Assembly (NCBI GenBank): GCA_002284615.2
Contig: MU070689.1
Location: forward strand, 23,770 to 35,068
Origin: Dunaliella salina
Lineage: Eukaryota; Chlorophyta; Chlorophyceae; Chlamydomonadales; Dunaliellaceae
Length of the DNA stretch: 11,299 bases
Reading direction: 5' to 3'
The notes under the pieces: generated by a model
What the model was told of the DNA's origin: nothing
Seen by the model: the letters and a program-made list of their open reading frames with translations, nothing else
Databases searched by the model: none
In this document: in pieces, positions 7,201-11,299 of the stretch
Layout: each line of letters begins with the position of its first letter
Position numbering within the stretch: position 1 is the stretch's first letter
Translations under genes and position numbers: made by a program

Positions 7201-10019
7201 TGGATTTGTCAGCAATCTGGATGGGAGACATTTAGCAACAAAAAAAAAGGCCAGCTTGTACGCAATTCTTGTCATCCTTGGCAATGAATAGATCTTAAAG
7301 CAAAAATCTTAACGGCTTAAGGAAGGATGCATGATCTTGCAGTGCTGCCTGGGCTATGCAAGGCACATCACTCAAATTTTCACGCTCATTGAAAAGAAAC
7401 TAGAGTGCATAAAGCACTGACGTTGTTCTAAAATGCAATGTCAGACCTCTCGGAATGATAGCTCCTGTCCTGCCCCTAAACCAATGAAGGAGTAGGTGCT
7501 GCCATCATACTCCAGGTCATCAGGGAGCACAATTGCTGGTGGGGGAAGAGGGGGCGCCTGCAATCATCATTGGATCCACAATTAAGCTCAATGCGGGCTT
7601 ACACAGAAAACACTTTTTGCAACACAAGGACCAATTATTACAGCACATCGTTGGCTGTCACAAAGCTCATGCCAATGAGAGGGGACAAGCAAGACAGATT
7701 TCACAAGCAAGTTTTGCTAGCCTATTCTGCAACCAAAACAATGTGGTCGGCGACATCTAGTAAAAAAGACTGCATAGTGATTGCAAGAGCACACAAAGAT
7801 CAAAATCAGTTTCAGGATGAGCAAAAAATTGAGCAAATACACACAAGGAGAAACATACCGGGGGTGGAGGCACGGGCAATGGAGCTGGGGGTGAAGGGGA
7901 TTGGGCAACAGCTGCGATCAACAAATAGGATGACGTTGAAGAGGCAAGGGCTGTTGTTGTAAGTGCCATGTGCAAGTGCAGGATGAATGGGAGGAAGCCT
8001 GAAGACCGGCATTCCGCAGCCCAAGGTTCAACTGTAAGGGTGTTCAACCCCAGACCAAGTTGTCCAATCCCATCTTTGACTTCATGAGTGGTTTAATAGT
8101 CATTGGCACCTTCACCATGCCTGGTGAACAGCTGCAGCCAGGTGTACACACGAGACTTGAAGGTAACATGTCTGGCGGACGTGAAGGCCAAGGAGATTGC
8201 TGACGCAATCACTGGTCGGCAAGTGCTACTGCTCACAAGGCACCACCATGGAGCTATGCGTTCCCTTGCCTTAATTCTTGCATGCATCATTTGAGCATTA
8301 TGTGCAAAACTGGTTTCAGAATCTGGGATGGTGCAGTGGCAGGAGAGATACAGGAGGTGGGAGTCCAGACATAGCCCCCCTCCCCCAAAAACACGTGGAG
8401 CTCAACTCGAGCAATTCAGCTTATTGCATGCAACTCCGTCTGCACTTGTTTTATGAGCCCCAGTGCACCAGCTGTCAGGGTCAAAGTTTGACTGGTCAGG
8501 CGATATTGCAACGCTGATGGACCTCCAAACTCACTGTTTCTGGGACATGTTGGGCCTTTCCTATAGGGTTTAGGATTAGACAAATCATTCTTCAAATTTT
8601 GAGCCAGTGACTTGAGGAGCATCAGCATCAGCAGCAGCAGAAGAGCTTCGTCCAGCAGGAACCTGTGCCCTGGAGCGAGCTGCAGCCCAGGAGCACCTAC
8701 CCTACGCCGTCCCAGACCTTTTTGAAGGTGTGTAAAAGGTCATCATGTGTGAAATTCAGCAGCAGCTGCGCACTGAAGAAGGTTGTGAGGTGGAAGAGGA
8801 CCAGGCGCACATGCATGCACCTGTGATAAACTGACCTGTGCACTCCAGCACTTAAAAGCATATTTAGACTGGCTTCCTAGAGGAACATCAACAACCTACG
8901 GATGATTTGTTTTGAACACTGTTGCACACCCCAACAAAAATCAGTATAGACATGCCATCATTTCTTAAATGCAACCAGCAGCATTAAAGGGCCTTGATAA
9001 ACATTACATCAAGGTGCAAAGAGCAATAAGTGCAGCAGTGCATCCATGGAAAAAATTGAGCTGCTGCATTCATTACACACCTTATTGCAATCGTATCAGA
9101 AAACCTATCTAAAATGCCTTCGAACCATCCTTCTCAATGTTTGTCAACTCGCAAGGGCAACTCATGCATGCCACATTATACCAAAGCACCAAAGCATTGA
9201 ACAAGGTGGTCAAATCATACCTGGAGGTGGTTGAGGGCTCTGTGGTGGTGGACTTGGAGGGGAAAGGCTCAAGGGAAAGGGTGGTGAAGGAGAGAGCAGA
9301 CTGGGGGGGGGTGGCTGAGGAGAAGGAGAAATGGTAAGCGGTGGTGGCGGTAAAGGAGGAGGAGGATGTGGCAATGGAGGCAGTGGCAGAGGTGTGGAAG
9401 GAGACGGGGATAGAGTCGAAGCTGTGAGTGCAGTCAAAGAGAAAGGAAGAAAGCAGTGCTAAGTGGCGATGAACACAAGCTTCCGAACAAAAAATGGGAG
9501 CCAAGCCAGACCTCCGCCAGGTATAAAACACACACACATGCATGCCCTGCACCATGTTGCACATGCCCTAGAGTAACAACTCCGTTCAAAATTCCTCCAA
9601 GAAACGCTTAATTATTTGGCATATCGAGGACATACACATTATTTGTTTTGAACATTGTCGCACATACACCGACAAAAATCAGCAGTGGCATGCCATCTGC
9701 ATTGCCTTCATACCATCCTTCCTAATGTGTGAATTCACGAGAGTAACTTGCGTTGAATTTTGGCAAAGCACATGCATTGGAAATAATGGTGACATTGTAC
9801 CTGGTGGAGGTGGTTGAGGGCTCCCAGGAGGTGGACTAGGAAGGGAAAGGCTCAGAGGTGGTGGAGGAGACAGTACACTGGGGGTTGGGGGCTGAGGGGA
9901 AGGAGGAAAGGGGAATGGTGGGGGCGGAGGAGAGGAGAATGGTTGTGGTAACTGAGGAGGTGGCTGTGGCAATGGAGGGGGTGCCAGAGGTGTGGGAGGA
10001 GGCGGGGATATAGACGTAG
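58..10019 (-). CDS. Partial 18-exon gene: Pro-rich / C-type lectin / Cys-rich / REJ-like surface protein
   Basis: This is the whole gene as I can assemble it; exons have their own entries. Eighteen minus-strand blocks bounded by AG acceptors and GT donors join phase-compatibly into 824 codons with no stop. Order: Ser/Pro-rich linkers (residues 1-157), C-type lectin-like domain (about 174-306), unrecognised Cys-rich region (307-540), CPPGYFC module (545-570) and an REJ/PKD1-like segment (596-824). Known from families: C-type lectin-like and REJ modules are extracellular, and SP-rich linkers are typical of algal wall and matrix proteins. Inference: a secreted or membrane-anchored receptor or adhesion protein. 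The start codon and signal peptide lie further right, and the C-terminal part lies beyond the left edge. Whether it ends in a GPS site, membrane helices or a PLAT/channel region, as in polycystin-1 relatives, cannot be seen. All splice sites are by eye; those near 5817, 6419 and 6427 are uncertain. Confidence 0.8.
498..579 (-). CDS. Exon: REJ/PKD-like domain, tryptophan strand
   Basis: 82 nt, entered in phase 1 and left in phase 2, residues 752-777. It begins IWRANDSLDENC, supplying the conserved W about where 'Y.W' is expected after SGRP. Then come VISNELTADVDQSN. Acceptor cactttgcag, donor AAACAG|GTGAGC. Confidence 0.85.
580..1146 (-). other. Intron
   Basis: 567 nt between the tryptophan-strand exon and the NGQKSVDPSGRP exon. 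Several short frames are open in it, none with matching splice sites and phase. No other feature seen. Confidence 0.75.
1147..1255 (-). CDS. Exon: REJ/PKD-like domain, first strands
   Basis: 109 nt, entered in phase 0 and left in phase 1, residues 715-750. It ends with PITINGQKSVDPSGRPFKN, close to the 'L.LDGS.S.DPSGRPL.Y' motif at the start of REJ and PKD-type beta-sandwiches. Acceptor attctgcag, donor AAACA|GTGAGT. The open frame continues past the donor by chance; splicing to 579 restores the expected tryptophan strand. Confidence 0.82.
1256..1880 (-). other. Intron
   Basis: 625 nt. An 89-codon minus-strand frame (1471-1740) crosses it, but its peptide lacks family motifs and the flanking exons already join in phase, so I read it as intron. 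A homopolymer A tract lies at about 1312-1320. Confidence 0.75.
1881..1951 (-). CDS. Exon: REJ-like segment, third part (23 codons)
   Basis: 71 nt, entered in phase 1 and left in phase 0, residues 692-714: SVNVTSCSDCVVPSAQ then ITGTLPQ. Acceptor gattttcag, donor CCTCAG|GTATGC. The inter-module motif 'V.V..C..C..P.A.ITG' leads into a fresh beta-sandwich. It is too short to be seen as an open frame and was found by following phase. NVTS is a potential N-glycosylation site. Confidence 0.82.
2105..2280. repeat. Imperfect C-rich low-complexity tract
   Basis: The plus strand is dominated by CCCT, CCCA and CACA units with few G. It explains the Pro/His/Thr-rich plus-strand frames here, which I do not treat as genes. 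Confidence 0.8.
2240..2260 (-). other. G-quadruplex-capable tract on the sense strand
   Basis: On the minus strand four GGG tracts occur with loops of 7, 1 and 1 nt, in an intron of the gene. They lie in a broader low-complexity C/A-rich (plus strand) stretch from about 2105 to 2280. Confidence 0.6.
2551..2689 (-). CDS. Exon: REJ-like segment, second part
   Basis: 139 nt, entered in phase 0 and left in phase 1, residues 645-690. STLRIELSSDATIMPGDSL and LRLKDDNIL follow the family-like 'L.I.L...ATI.PGD.L.L....I' pattern of a beta-sandwich module. Acceptor gtttgcag, donor TCATCAG|GTAAGC. Directly continues the exon at 3153-3353. Confidence 0.86.
2690..3152 (-). other. Intron
   Basis: 463 nt. 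A plus-strand open frame (2650-3009) spans most of it and part of the exon, without recognisable motifs. No further feature seen. Confidence 0.78.
3153..3353 (-). CDS. Exon: start of the REJ-like segment
   Basis: 201 nt, phase 0 at both ends, residues 578-644. It has a short Cys stretch (ESCPGQCYPGK) followed by MTSAAFTNSGRSVLVRLS, then PCSEIFDADTMSRL and GCSVSES. The pattern of a 'sample of new strand, C..IF...T...L...C' is what I associate with the repeating modules before REJ domains of protist and algal polycystin-1-like proteins; this is family memory, not a computed match. Acceptor gtatgcag, donor GAAAGT|GTAAGT. Confidence 0.85.
3354..3982 (-). other. Intron
   Basis: 629 nt of AT-richer sequence. 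Nothing recognised. Confidence 0.78.
3983..4065 (-). CDS. Exon: CPPGYFC-type cysteine module
   Basis: 83 nt, entered in phase 1 and left in phase 0, residues 551-577: YFCGEPSDSC then ALPGTYSCSVDENG. With the preceding exon it reads CPPGYFC...C..PGTYSC. This is the spacing of GCC2/GCC3 (ephrin-receptor-like) Cys repeats, small disulfide-bonded extracellular modules. Acceptor accatgcag, donor ATTCAG|GTAAAA. Confidence 0.83.
4066..4449 (-). other. Intron
   Basis: 384 nt, contains the (CA)35 microsatellite. Flanking exons join as CPPG-YFC. Confidence 0.82.
4169..4238. repeat. (CA)35 microsatellite
   Basis: Thirty-five perfect CA units in the intron 4066-4449. In the pre-mRNA it reads (TG)35 and ends about 103 nt before the acceptor of the CPPGYFC exon. 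The long open frames through it on both strands (His/Thr and Cys/Val runs) are artefacts of the repeat. Confidence 0.98.
4450..4576 (-). CDS. Exon: Cys-rich region, fifth part
   Basis: 127 nt, entered in phase 0 and left in phase 1, residues 508-549. It contains GTCSSLCNLPIIRN, LSQVFTEDAICDPENG and STSECPP. Splice sites are strong: acceptor ctgattacag and donor CCACCAG|GTAAGT. SECPP joins the next exon to make the motif CPPGYFC, which supports the junction. NGTS is a potential N-glycosylation site. The C..C...L......L..V pattern recalls the exon at 5817-6013, so the two may be diverged copies. Confidence 0.85.
4577..4941 (-). other. Intron
   Basis: 365 nt. The plus-strand frame crossing from 4812 to 5321 overlaps two exons and is a shadow. 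Nothing recognised. Confidence 0.7.
4942..5019 (-). CDS. Exon: Cys-rich region, fourth part (26 codons)
   Basis: 78 nt, phase 0 at both ends, residues 482-507: FCDENNSTRTVYRC followed by DPATGQEESDSR. Acceptor cgctgcag, donor TCGCGG|GTAGGT. It has two cysteines and a potential N-glycosylation site (NNST). It is too short to stand out as an open frame; it was found from its splice sites and phase fit. Confidence 0.75.
5310..5409 (-). CDS. Exon: Cys-rich region, third part
   Basis: 100 nt, entered in phase 2 and left in phase 0, residues 449-481. Readable peptide includes TADGTISGKFLGDEDFP and DGCLNADDCSTGQ, with two cysteines and many acidic residues. Acceptor gcatgtag, donor GGACAG|GTGATT. 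The next exon begins with FCDENN, so cysteines continue across the junction. No family recognised. Confidence 0.72.
5410..5816 (-). other. Intron with possible extra exon
   Basis: 407 nt in the model used; contains the open stretch at 5565-5755 listed separately. Both boundaries are less certain than those elsewhere. Confidence 0.5.
5565..5755 (-). other. Open stretch inside an intron, possible alternative exon
   Basis: Within the intron 5410-5816 one minus-strand frame is open and reads protein-like: EGLKIGLADLCCNQSGS and PWLAQLFEDLHEL, ending at a TAA near 5568. Possible acceptors are aaaacag|AG and acagag|GAAGG. No clear donor follows; TCGTT|GTCTGAC (phase 2, same hexamer as the donor at 7447) is the best candidate. 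It may be an alternative or decayed exon of the Cys-rich region, or chance. Confidence 0.25.
5817..6013 (-). CDS. Exon: Cys-rich region, second part (3' end uncertain)
   Basis: 197 nt in the version chosen, entered in phase 0, residues 383-447. It begins NGTPLLENRPAAICNLLNEC after a good acceptor (gttgctgtgcag), then has DSAEGC and RDANADGALTQIVEEM. DANADGALT superficially resembles an EF-hand loop, but no paired hand is visible. The donor used, TTTTT|GTACAA, is weak; it was chosen because it leaves phase 2, which the next exon at 5409 needs. An alternative is TGGTGG|GTCTTT about 50 nt earlier, in phase 0, which would need another small exon before 5409. Confidence 0.6.
6240..6419 (-). CDS. 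Exon: Cys-rich region, first part
   Basis: 180 nt in the phase-0 version, residues 323-382. It includes VFTWDAYFPCILESQ and FEARCRELGYPTLACGNAAF. RCRELGYP loosely recalls the SRCR pattern CRQLG, but the rest does not fit SRCR, so no family is assigned. Donor TCAGAG|GTGAAA. The acceptor is uncertain: ATGGAG|G (used here) keeps phase 0, while the better-looking CTGCCAG eight bases upstream would start at 6427 in phase 1. The sequence upstream is also open into the previous exon, so this may not be a separate exon at all. Confidence 0.68.
6498..6752 (-). CDS. Exon: C-terminal half of the C-type lectin-like domain plus a Cys cluster
   Basis: 255 nt, phase 0 at both ends, residues 238-322. It starts FWAGYQSF, the family's W[IA]G strand. 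Next come DGSSTEYV, GQCVYA (Cys 276), FATANC (Cys 296) and LRPAMCEV (Cys 304), placing the last three of the four canonical cysteines. The calcium and sugar motifs EPN/QPD and WND are not present. After the domain comes a tight run of cysteines (SSCSICDTC) unlike a lectin. Acceptor tttttacag, donor CCTCG|GTGAGT. Confidence 0.88.
6979..7107 (-). CDS. Exon: C-type lectin-like domain, helix region
   Basis: 129 nt, phase 0 at both ends, residues 195-237. It contains ADAVCRESRGNLVTIQT, a strong match to the family pattern (A..C...GGNLVTI), with the first conserved cysteine at residue 199. It continues into an amphipathic stretch (AEHVQAVQALLQRF) that fits the second helix. Acceptor acattccag, donor GCTGCAG|GTGTTA. 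Confidence 0.88.
7108..7446 (-). other. Intron inside the lectin-like domain
   Basis: 339 nt separating SFRE from ADAVC. The domain is continuous across it. Nothing else recognised. Confidence 0.82.
7447..7557 (-). CDS. Exon: end of Pro linker and N-terminal strand of the C-type lectin-like domain
   Basis: 111 nt, phase 0 at both ends, residues 158-194. It opens with APPLPPP and then runs into YDGSTYSFI and ELSFRE. This matches the family start: an aromatic-containing first strand, then the S[WF]xEA segment at the first helix. Acceptor gattgcag; the donor is the uncommon GAGAG|GTCTGA. The exon boundary falls inside the SFRE-ADAVC helix, and the domain reads straight across it. Confidence 0.82.
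7859..7911 (-). CDS. Exon: short Pro-rich linker before the lectin domain
   Basis: 53 nt, entered in phase 1 and left in phase 0, residues 141-157 (VAQSPSPPAPLPVPPPP). Acceptor gatcgcag, donor CCCCCG|GTATGT. It converts the phase-1 run of linker exons to the phase-0 run of lectin exons. A second possible acceptor (cacccccag, about 24 nt into the exon) would keep the same frame and drop eight codons. Confidence 0.75.
7912..9220 (-). other. Long intron, with possible decayed element
   Basis: 1309 nt, at least twice as long as any other intron here. Plus-strand stretches at about 8038-8294 and 8616-8834 read protein-like but are broken by stops and frame changes. The right part (8905 onward) belongs to tandem duplication copy A. 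No family or terminal repeats recognised. Confidence 0.6.
8905..9565. repeat. Tandem duplication, copy A (contains Pro-rich exon 9221-9421)
   Basis: Matches copy B at 9641-10160. Shared blocks include TTTGTTTTGAAC and ACAAAAATCAG near 8905-8959 and 9641-9696; TGCCTTC plus ACCATCCTT at 9113-9165 and 9700-9752; the Pro-rich exon itself; GTCAAAGA just upstream of the acceptors; and ACACATGC-containing sequence further up. Copy A has about 150 extra bases (8960-9112). Confidence 0.75.
9221..9421 (-). CDS. Exon: Ser/Pro-rich linker, copy A
   Basis: 201 nt, phase 1 at both ends, residues 74-139. Acceptor cactcacag, donor CCTCCAG|GTATGA. The peptide (STLSPSPSTPLPLPP at its start, SPPPQSPQPPP at its end) parallels copy B along its length, with about six fewer codons. 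The split codon at each junction with neighbouring linker exons is GCT, Ala. Likely an extended glycosylated spacer holding the lectin domain away from the N-terminal part. Confidence 0.82.
9422..9800 (-). other. Intron between the duplicated Pro-rich exons
   Basis: 379 nt, contains the junction between the two duplicated blocks. The 151-codon frame over 9109-9564 reads the exon in another frame and is a shadow. Confidence 0.78.
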
Positions 10020-10160
10020 CTGTGGCCACCGTCAAAGAAAAAGAAAGTGATGAAAGTGATTGCCAATACTGATTTTTAAACAGTTGTTGGGAGAGAAGGT
10101 AAAATTCAAGCAATGTACAAAAACACATGCCCATTATGTGCATGCTGTACAGGTGCATTG
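9641..10160. repeat. Tandem duplication, copy B (contains Pro-rich exon 9801-10019)
   Basis: Partner of copy A at 8905-9565. Because both coding and intronic flanks match, the unit copied was genomic DNA of roughly 500 to 650 bp, not just an internal expansion of a proline run. Confidence 0.75.
9801..10019 (-). CDS. Exon: Ser/Pro-rich linker, copy B
   Basis: 219 nt, phase 1 at both ends, residues 1-72. It follows an acceptor ending cacag and ends at CCACCAG|GTACAATG. More than half the residues are proline in runs of two to five, broken by Ser, Leu, Gln and Phe (for example SISPPPPTPL and PSPPPGSPQPPP). This resembles the (S)PPP linkers of algal hydroxyproline-rich glycoproteins, which are extended and O-glycosylated after proline hydroxylation. 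It is a duplicate of the exon at 9221-9421. Being symmetric in phase, it can be gained or lost without a frameshift. Confidence 0.82.
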
Positions 10161-10185
10161 ATTTTCAAATCCCGTCTGCTTGAAC

Positions 10186-10293
10186 CTTGAGGGTACAGGT
10201 TCTCCCCACAGCTCGGCCCTCCCTGCCTAGGCAAATGAGTATCATTAGAATTTGCAATAGCATCTCTCGTCGGCTCCTGCACCATTCCTGGAC
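10186..10293 (-). CDS. Possible upstream exon
   Basis: 108 nt that would be phase 1 at both ends and join the exon at 9801-10019 through a GCT Ala codon. The peptide includes PGMVQEPTRDAIANSNDTH and GGPSCGENLYPQ. The acceptor (cactatttag) has a branch-point-like ctaac about 15 nt upstream. The donor, CTCAAG|GTTCAA, is weak, and 35 open codons are not rare by chance. Listed because phase and position fit. Confidence 0.35.
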
Positions 10294-10796
10294 CTAAATA
10301 GTGAGTTAGATAGCTGTTTTCTTAATCTACAAGTAGTTGCTGTGAAAGTTACATTAGGTGCAGTGTAAGGTGTGTAGCCAGTAGGAACAAACCGAGGAAA
10401 TTACCGTAGAGAGATGTGACCAATACACACCCTCTTAGAAAATAATTAGTTTTACACTTACGCATCATTTATGCACCCATGATACAAGTAATTGTTTCCA
10501 AATACGCACATTTACGCAATGCCAAAAGGGCCTTAGCACAAAAAATCAACTTGAAGGTGGTTTCAGAAGCAAGCTTGCACTCTCACCCAGCTTGGCCTGC
10601 CTGCGCATTGCTCCTACTCTGCGCGAGTTTCCTTGTCCTTGCTGCTGCATGAAGGTGGCATCCTACTGCTCCTTTGCCTTCTCCTTCTCCTGGGTTGAGG
10701 CTCCTTCTTGAGGAAGCGGCGGAAGCTAGGCTGGAAGTCCCGATGAGGAGGTGGAAGGGGACGCTGCTGGTTGCTGCCTTGCTCATCGCCAAAAAC

Positions 10797-10812
10797 ATTA
10801 TTATTATTATAA
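10797..10812. repeat. Short ATT microsatellite
   Basis: About five ATT units inside an AT-rich patch that borders a GC-rich island to its left. Confidence 0.75.
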
Positions 10813-10927
10813 TCTTGCTCGCCAACATACGCAGCGCTTTAAATAATTTTTTTTCGCCAGCTGCAATTTTTAAGCACAGCCCCAAAAAGATATTTTTGCG
10901 TAATGATATGTTCTCTATACGGTAAGT

Positions 10928-11096
10928 GCAAATAAGGGGATAAACCCTATAAACAGTGAGCCATTTTCCAGCCAAGGCACCAATTGACCCCATTCAAGTT
11001 TTATTTGATGCTTTCTTGCTCCCTGCATCCTTGGTGTAAGGTAGGGCAAGTTCAATGCAAGGCTGAGCTGCCACACAAAAAGGGGCAAAACACGCC
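10928..11096. repeat. Degenerate tandem repeat, unit 1
   Basis: Sequence around CCAGCCAAGGCAC, TTGACCCCATT and AAGTTTT (10968-11005) recurs 169 bp later. The preceding AGGGG/ACCCTATAAA block also has a counterpart. Noncoding as far as I can see. Confidence 0.6.
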
Positions 11097-11265
11097 CAAA
11101 ATGAGGGTGGACCCATACAAATGTGTGTACCAATCTCCAGCCAGTCCACAGGTTGACCCCATTTAAGTTTTGTTCAACACATTATTGCACCCAGCAACTA
11201 TGTGCCAAGGTGGGGACGGCATCTTGCAGCATGGGCAAGCTCATGGAGGTTCATCATTCCACGTC
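11097..11265. repeat. Degenerate tandem repeat, unit 2
   Basis: Second copy: CCAGCCAGTCCAC, TTGACCCCATT and AAGTTTTGTT at 11137-11175. Identity to unit 1 falls away toward its right end, so the exact boundaries are approximate. Confidence 0.6.
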
Positions 11266-11299
11266 CACATCCGTCTTACCGGGTCACCCTACCAGTTGC

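Larger units (their letters stand above)
10294..11299. other. Upstream region without convincing genes
   Basis: About 1 kb to the right of the last exon candidate, either a further intron or sequence before the gene. It holds a GC-rich island (about 10583-10790) open in several frames on both strands, an AT-rich patch and the 169-bp tandem repeat. No reliable signal-peptide exon, promoter or RNA gene seen. Confidence 0.6.

Noticed and set aside
8566..8576. Telomere-like TAGGGTTTAGG
   Set aside because: Fewer than two units of TTTAGGG; no array.
10186..10263. Signal-peptide-like MLLQILMILICLG in another minus frame at 10263
   Set aside because: That frame leaves the donor at 10186 in phase 0 and cannot join the phase-1 exon at 10019, and the hydrophobic run is quickly followed by Arg/Glu.
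1..11299. CRISPR array, rRNA, tRNA or bacterial operon features
   Set aside because: No regularly spaced direct repeats, tRNA cloverleaf or rRNA sequence was noticed, and gene structure is eukaryotic.

Overview
The window is eukaryotic nuclear DNA, most likely from an alga and probably a green one. There are no long uninterrupted genes. Instead, short minus-strand coding blocks are bounded by GT...AG splice signals and separated by introns of mostly 230 to 630 bases. The Ser/Pro-rich linkers resemble the hydroxyproline-rich wall and matrix proteins of green algae, and the C-type lectin-like domain plus REJ/polycystin-1-like ectodomain also fit such a source. The species cannot be fixed from the sequence.

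Almost the whole window is one incomplete minus-strand gene, read from about 10,019 (or 10,293) down to 58 and continuing off the left edge. I chained 18 exons by hand. Every junction is phase-compatible, and the chain gives 824 codons without a stop (2 + 2472 nt). Residue numbers below count from the first whole codon of the exon at 9801-10019. In protein order: two duplicated Pro-rich exons (1-139) and a third short Pro linker (141-157); a C-type lectin-like domain (about 174-306); a Cys-rich region of unrecognised family (about 307-540); a CPPGYFC-type Cys module (about 545-570); and a beta-sandwich-rich segment resembling the REJ/PKD1 ectodomain (about 596-824). No signal peptide or membrane segment lies in the window, so both protein ends are missing. 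The likely product is a large secreted or membrane-anchored surface receptor or adhesion protein.

Other content is mostly intronic. There is a 35-unit CA microsatellite (4169-4238), a (GT)11 tract at the left edge, and a G-quadruplex-capable tract on the sense strand (2240-2260). The two Pro-rich exons lie in a tandem duplication that includes flanking intron. An unusually long intron (7912-9220) carries possible decayed plus-strand coding sequence. The right end (10,294-11,299) has no convincing exon, but holds a GC-rich island that is open in several frames and a degenerate tandem repeat of about 169 bp.

The weakest parts of the model are the 3' end of the exon at 5817-6013, the start of the exon at 6240-6419, and the possible upstream exon at 10186-10293.
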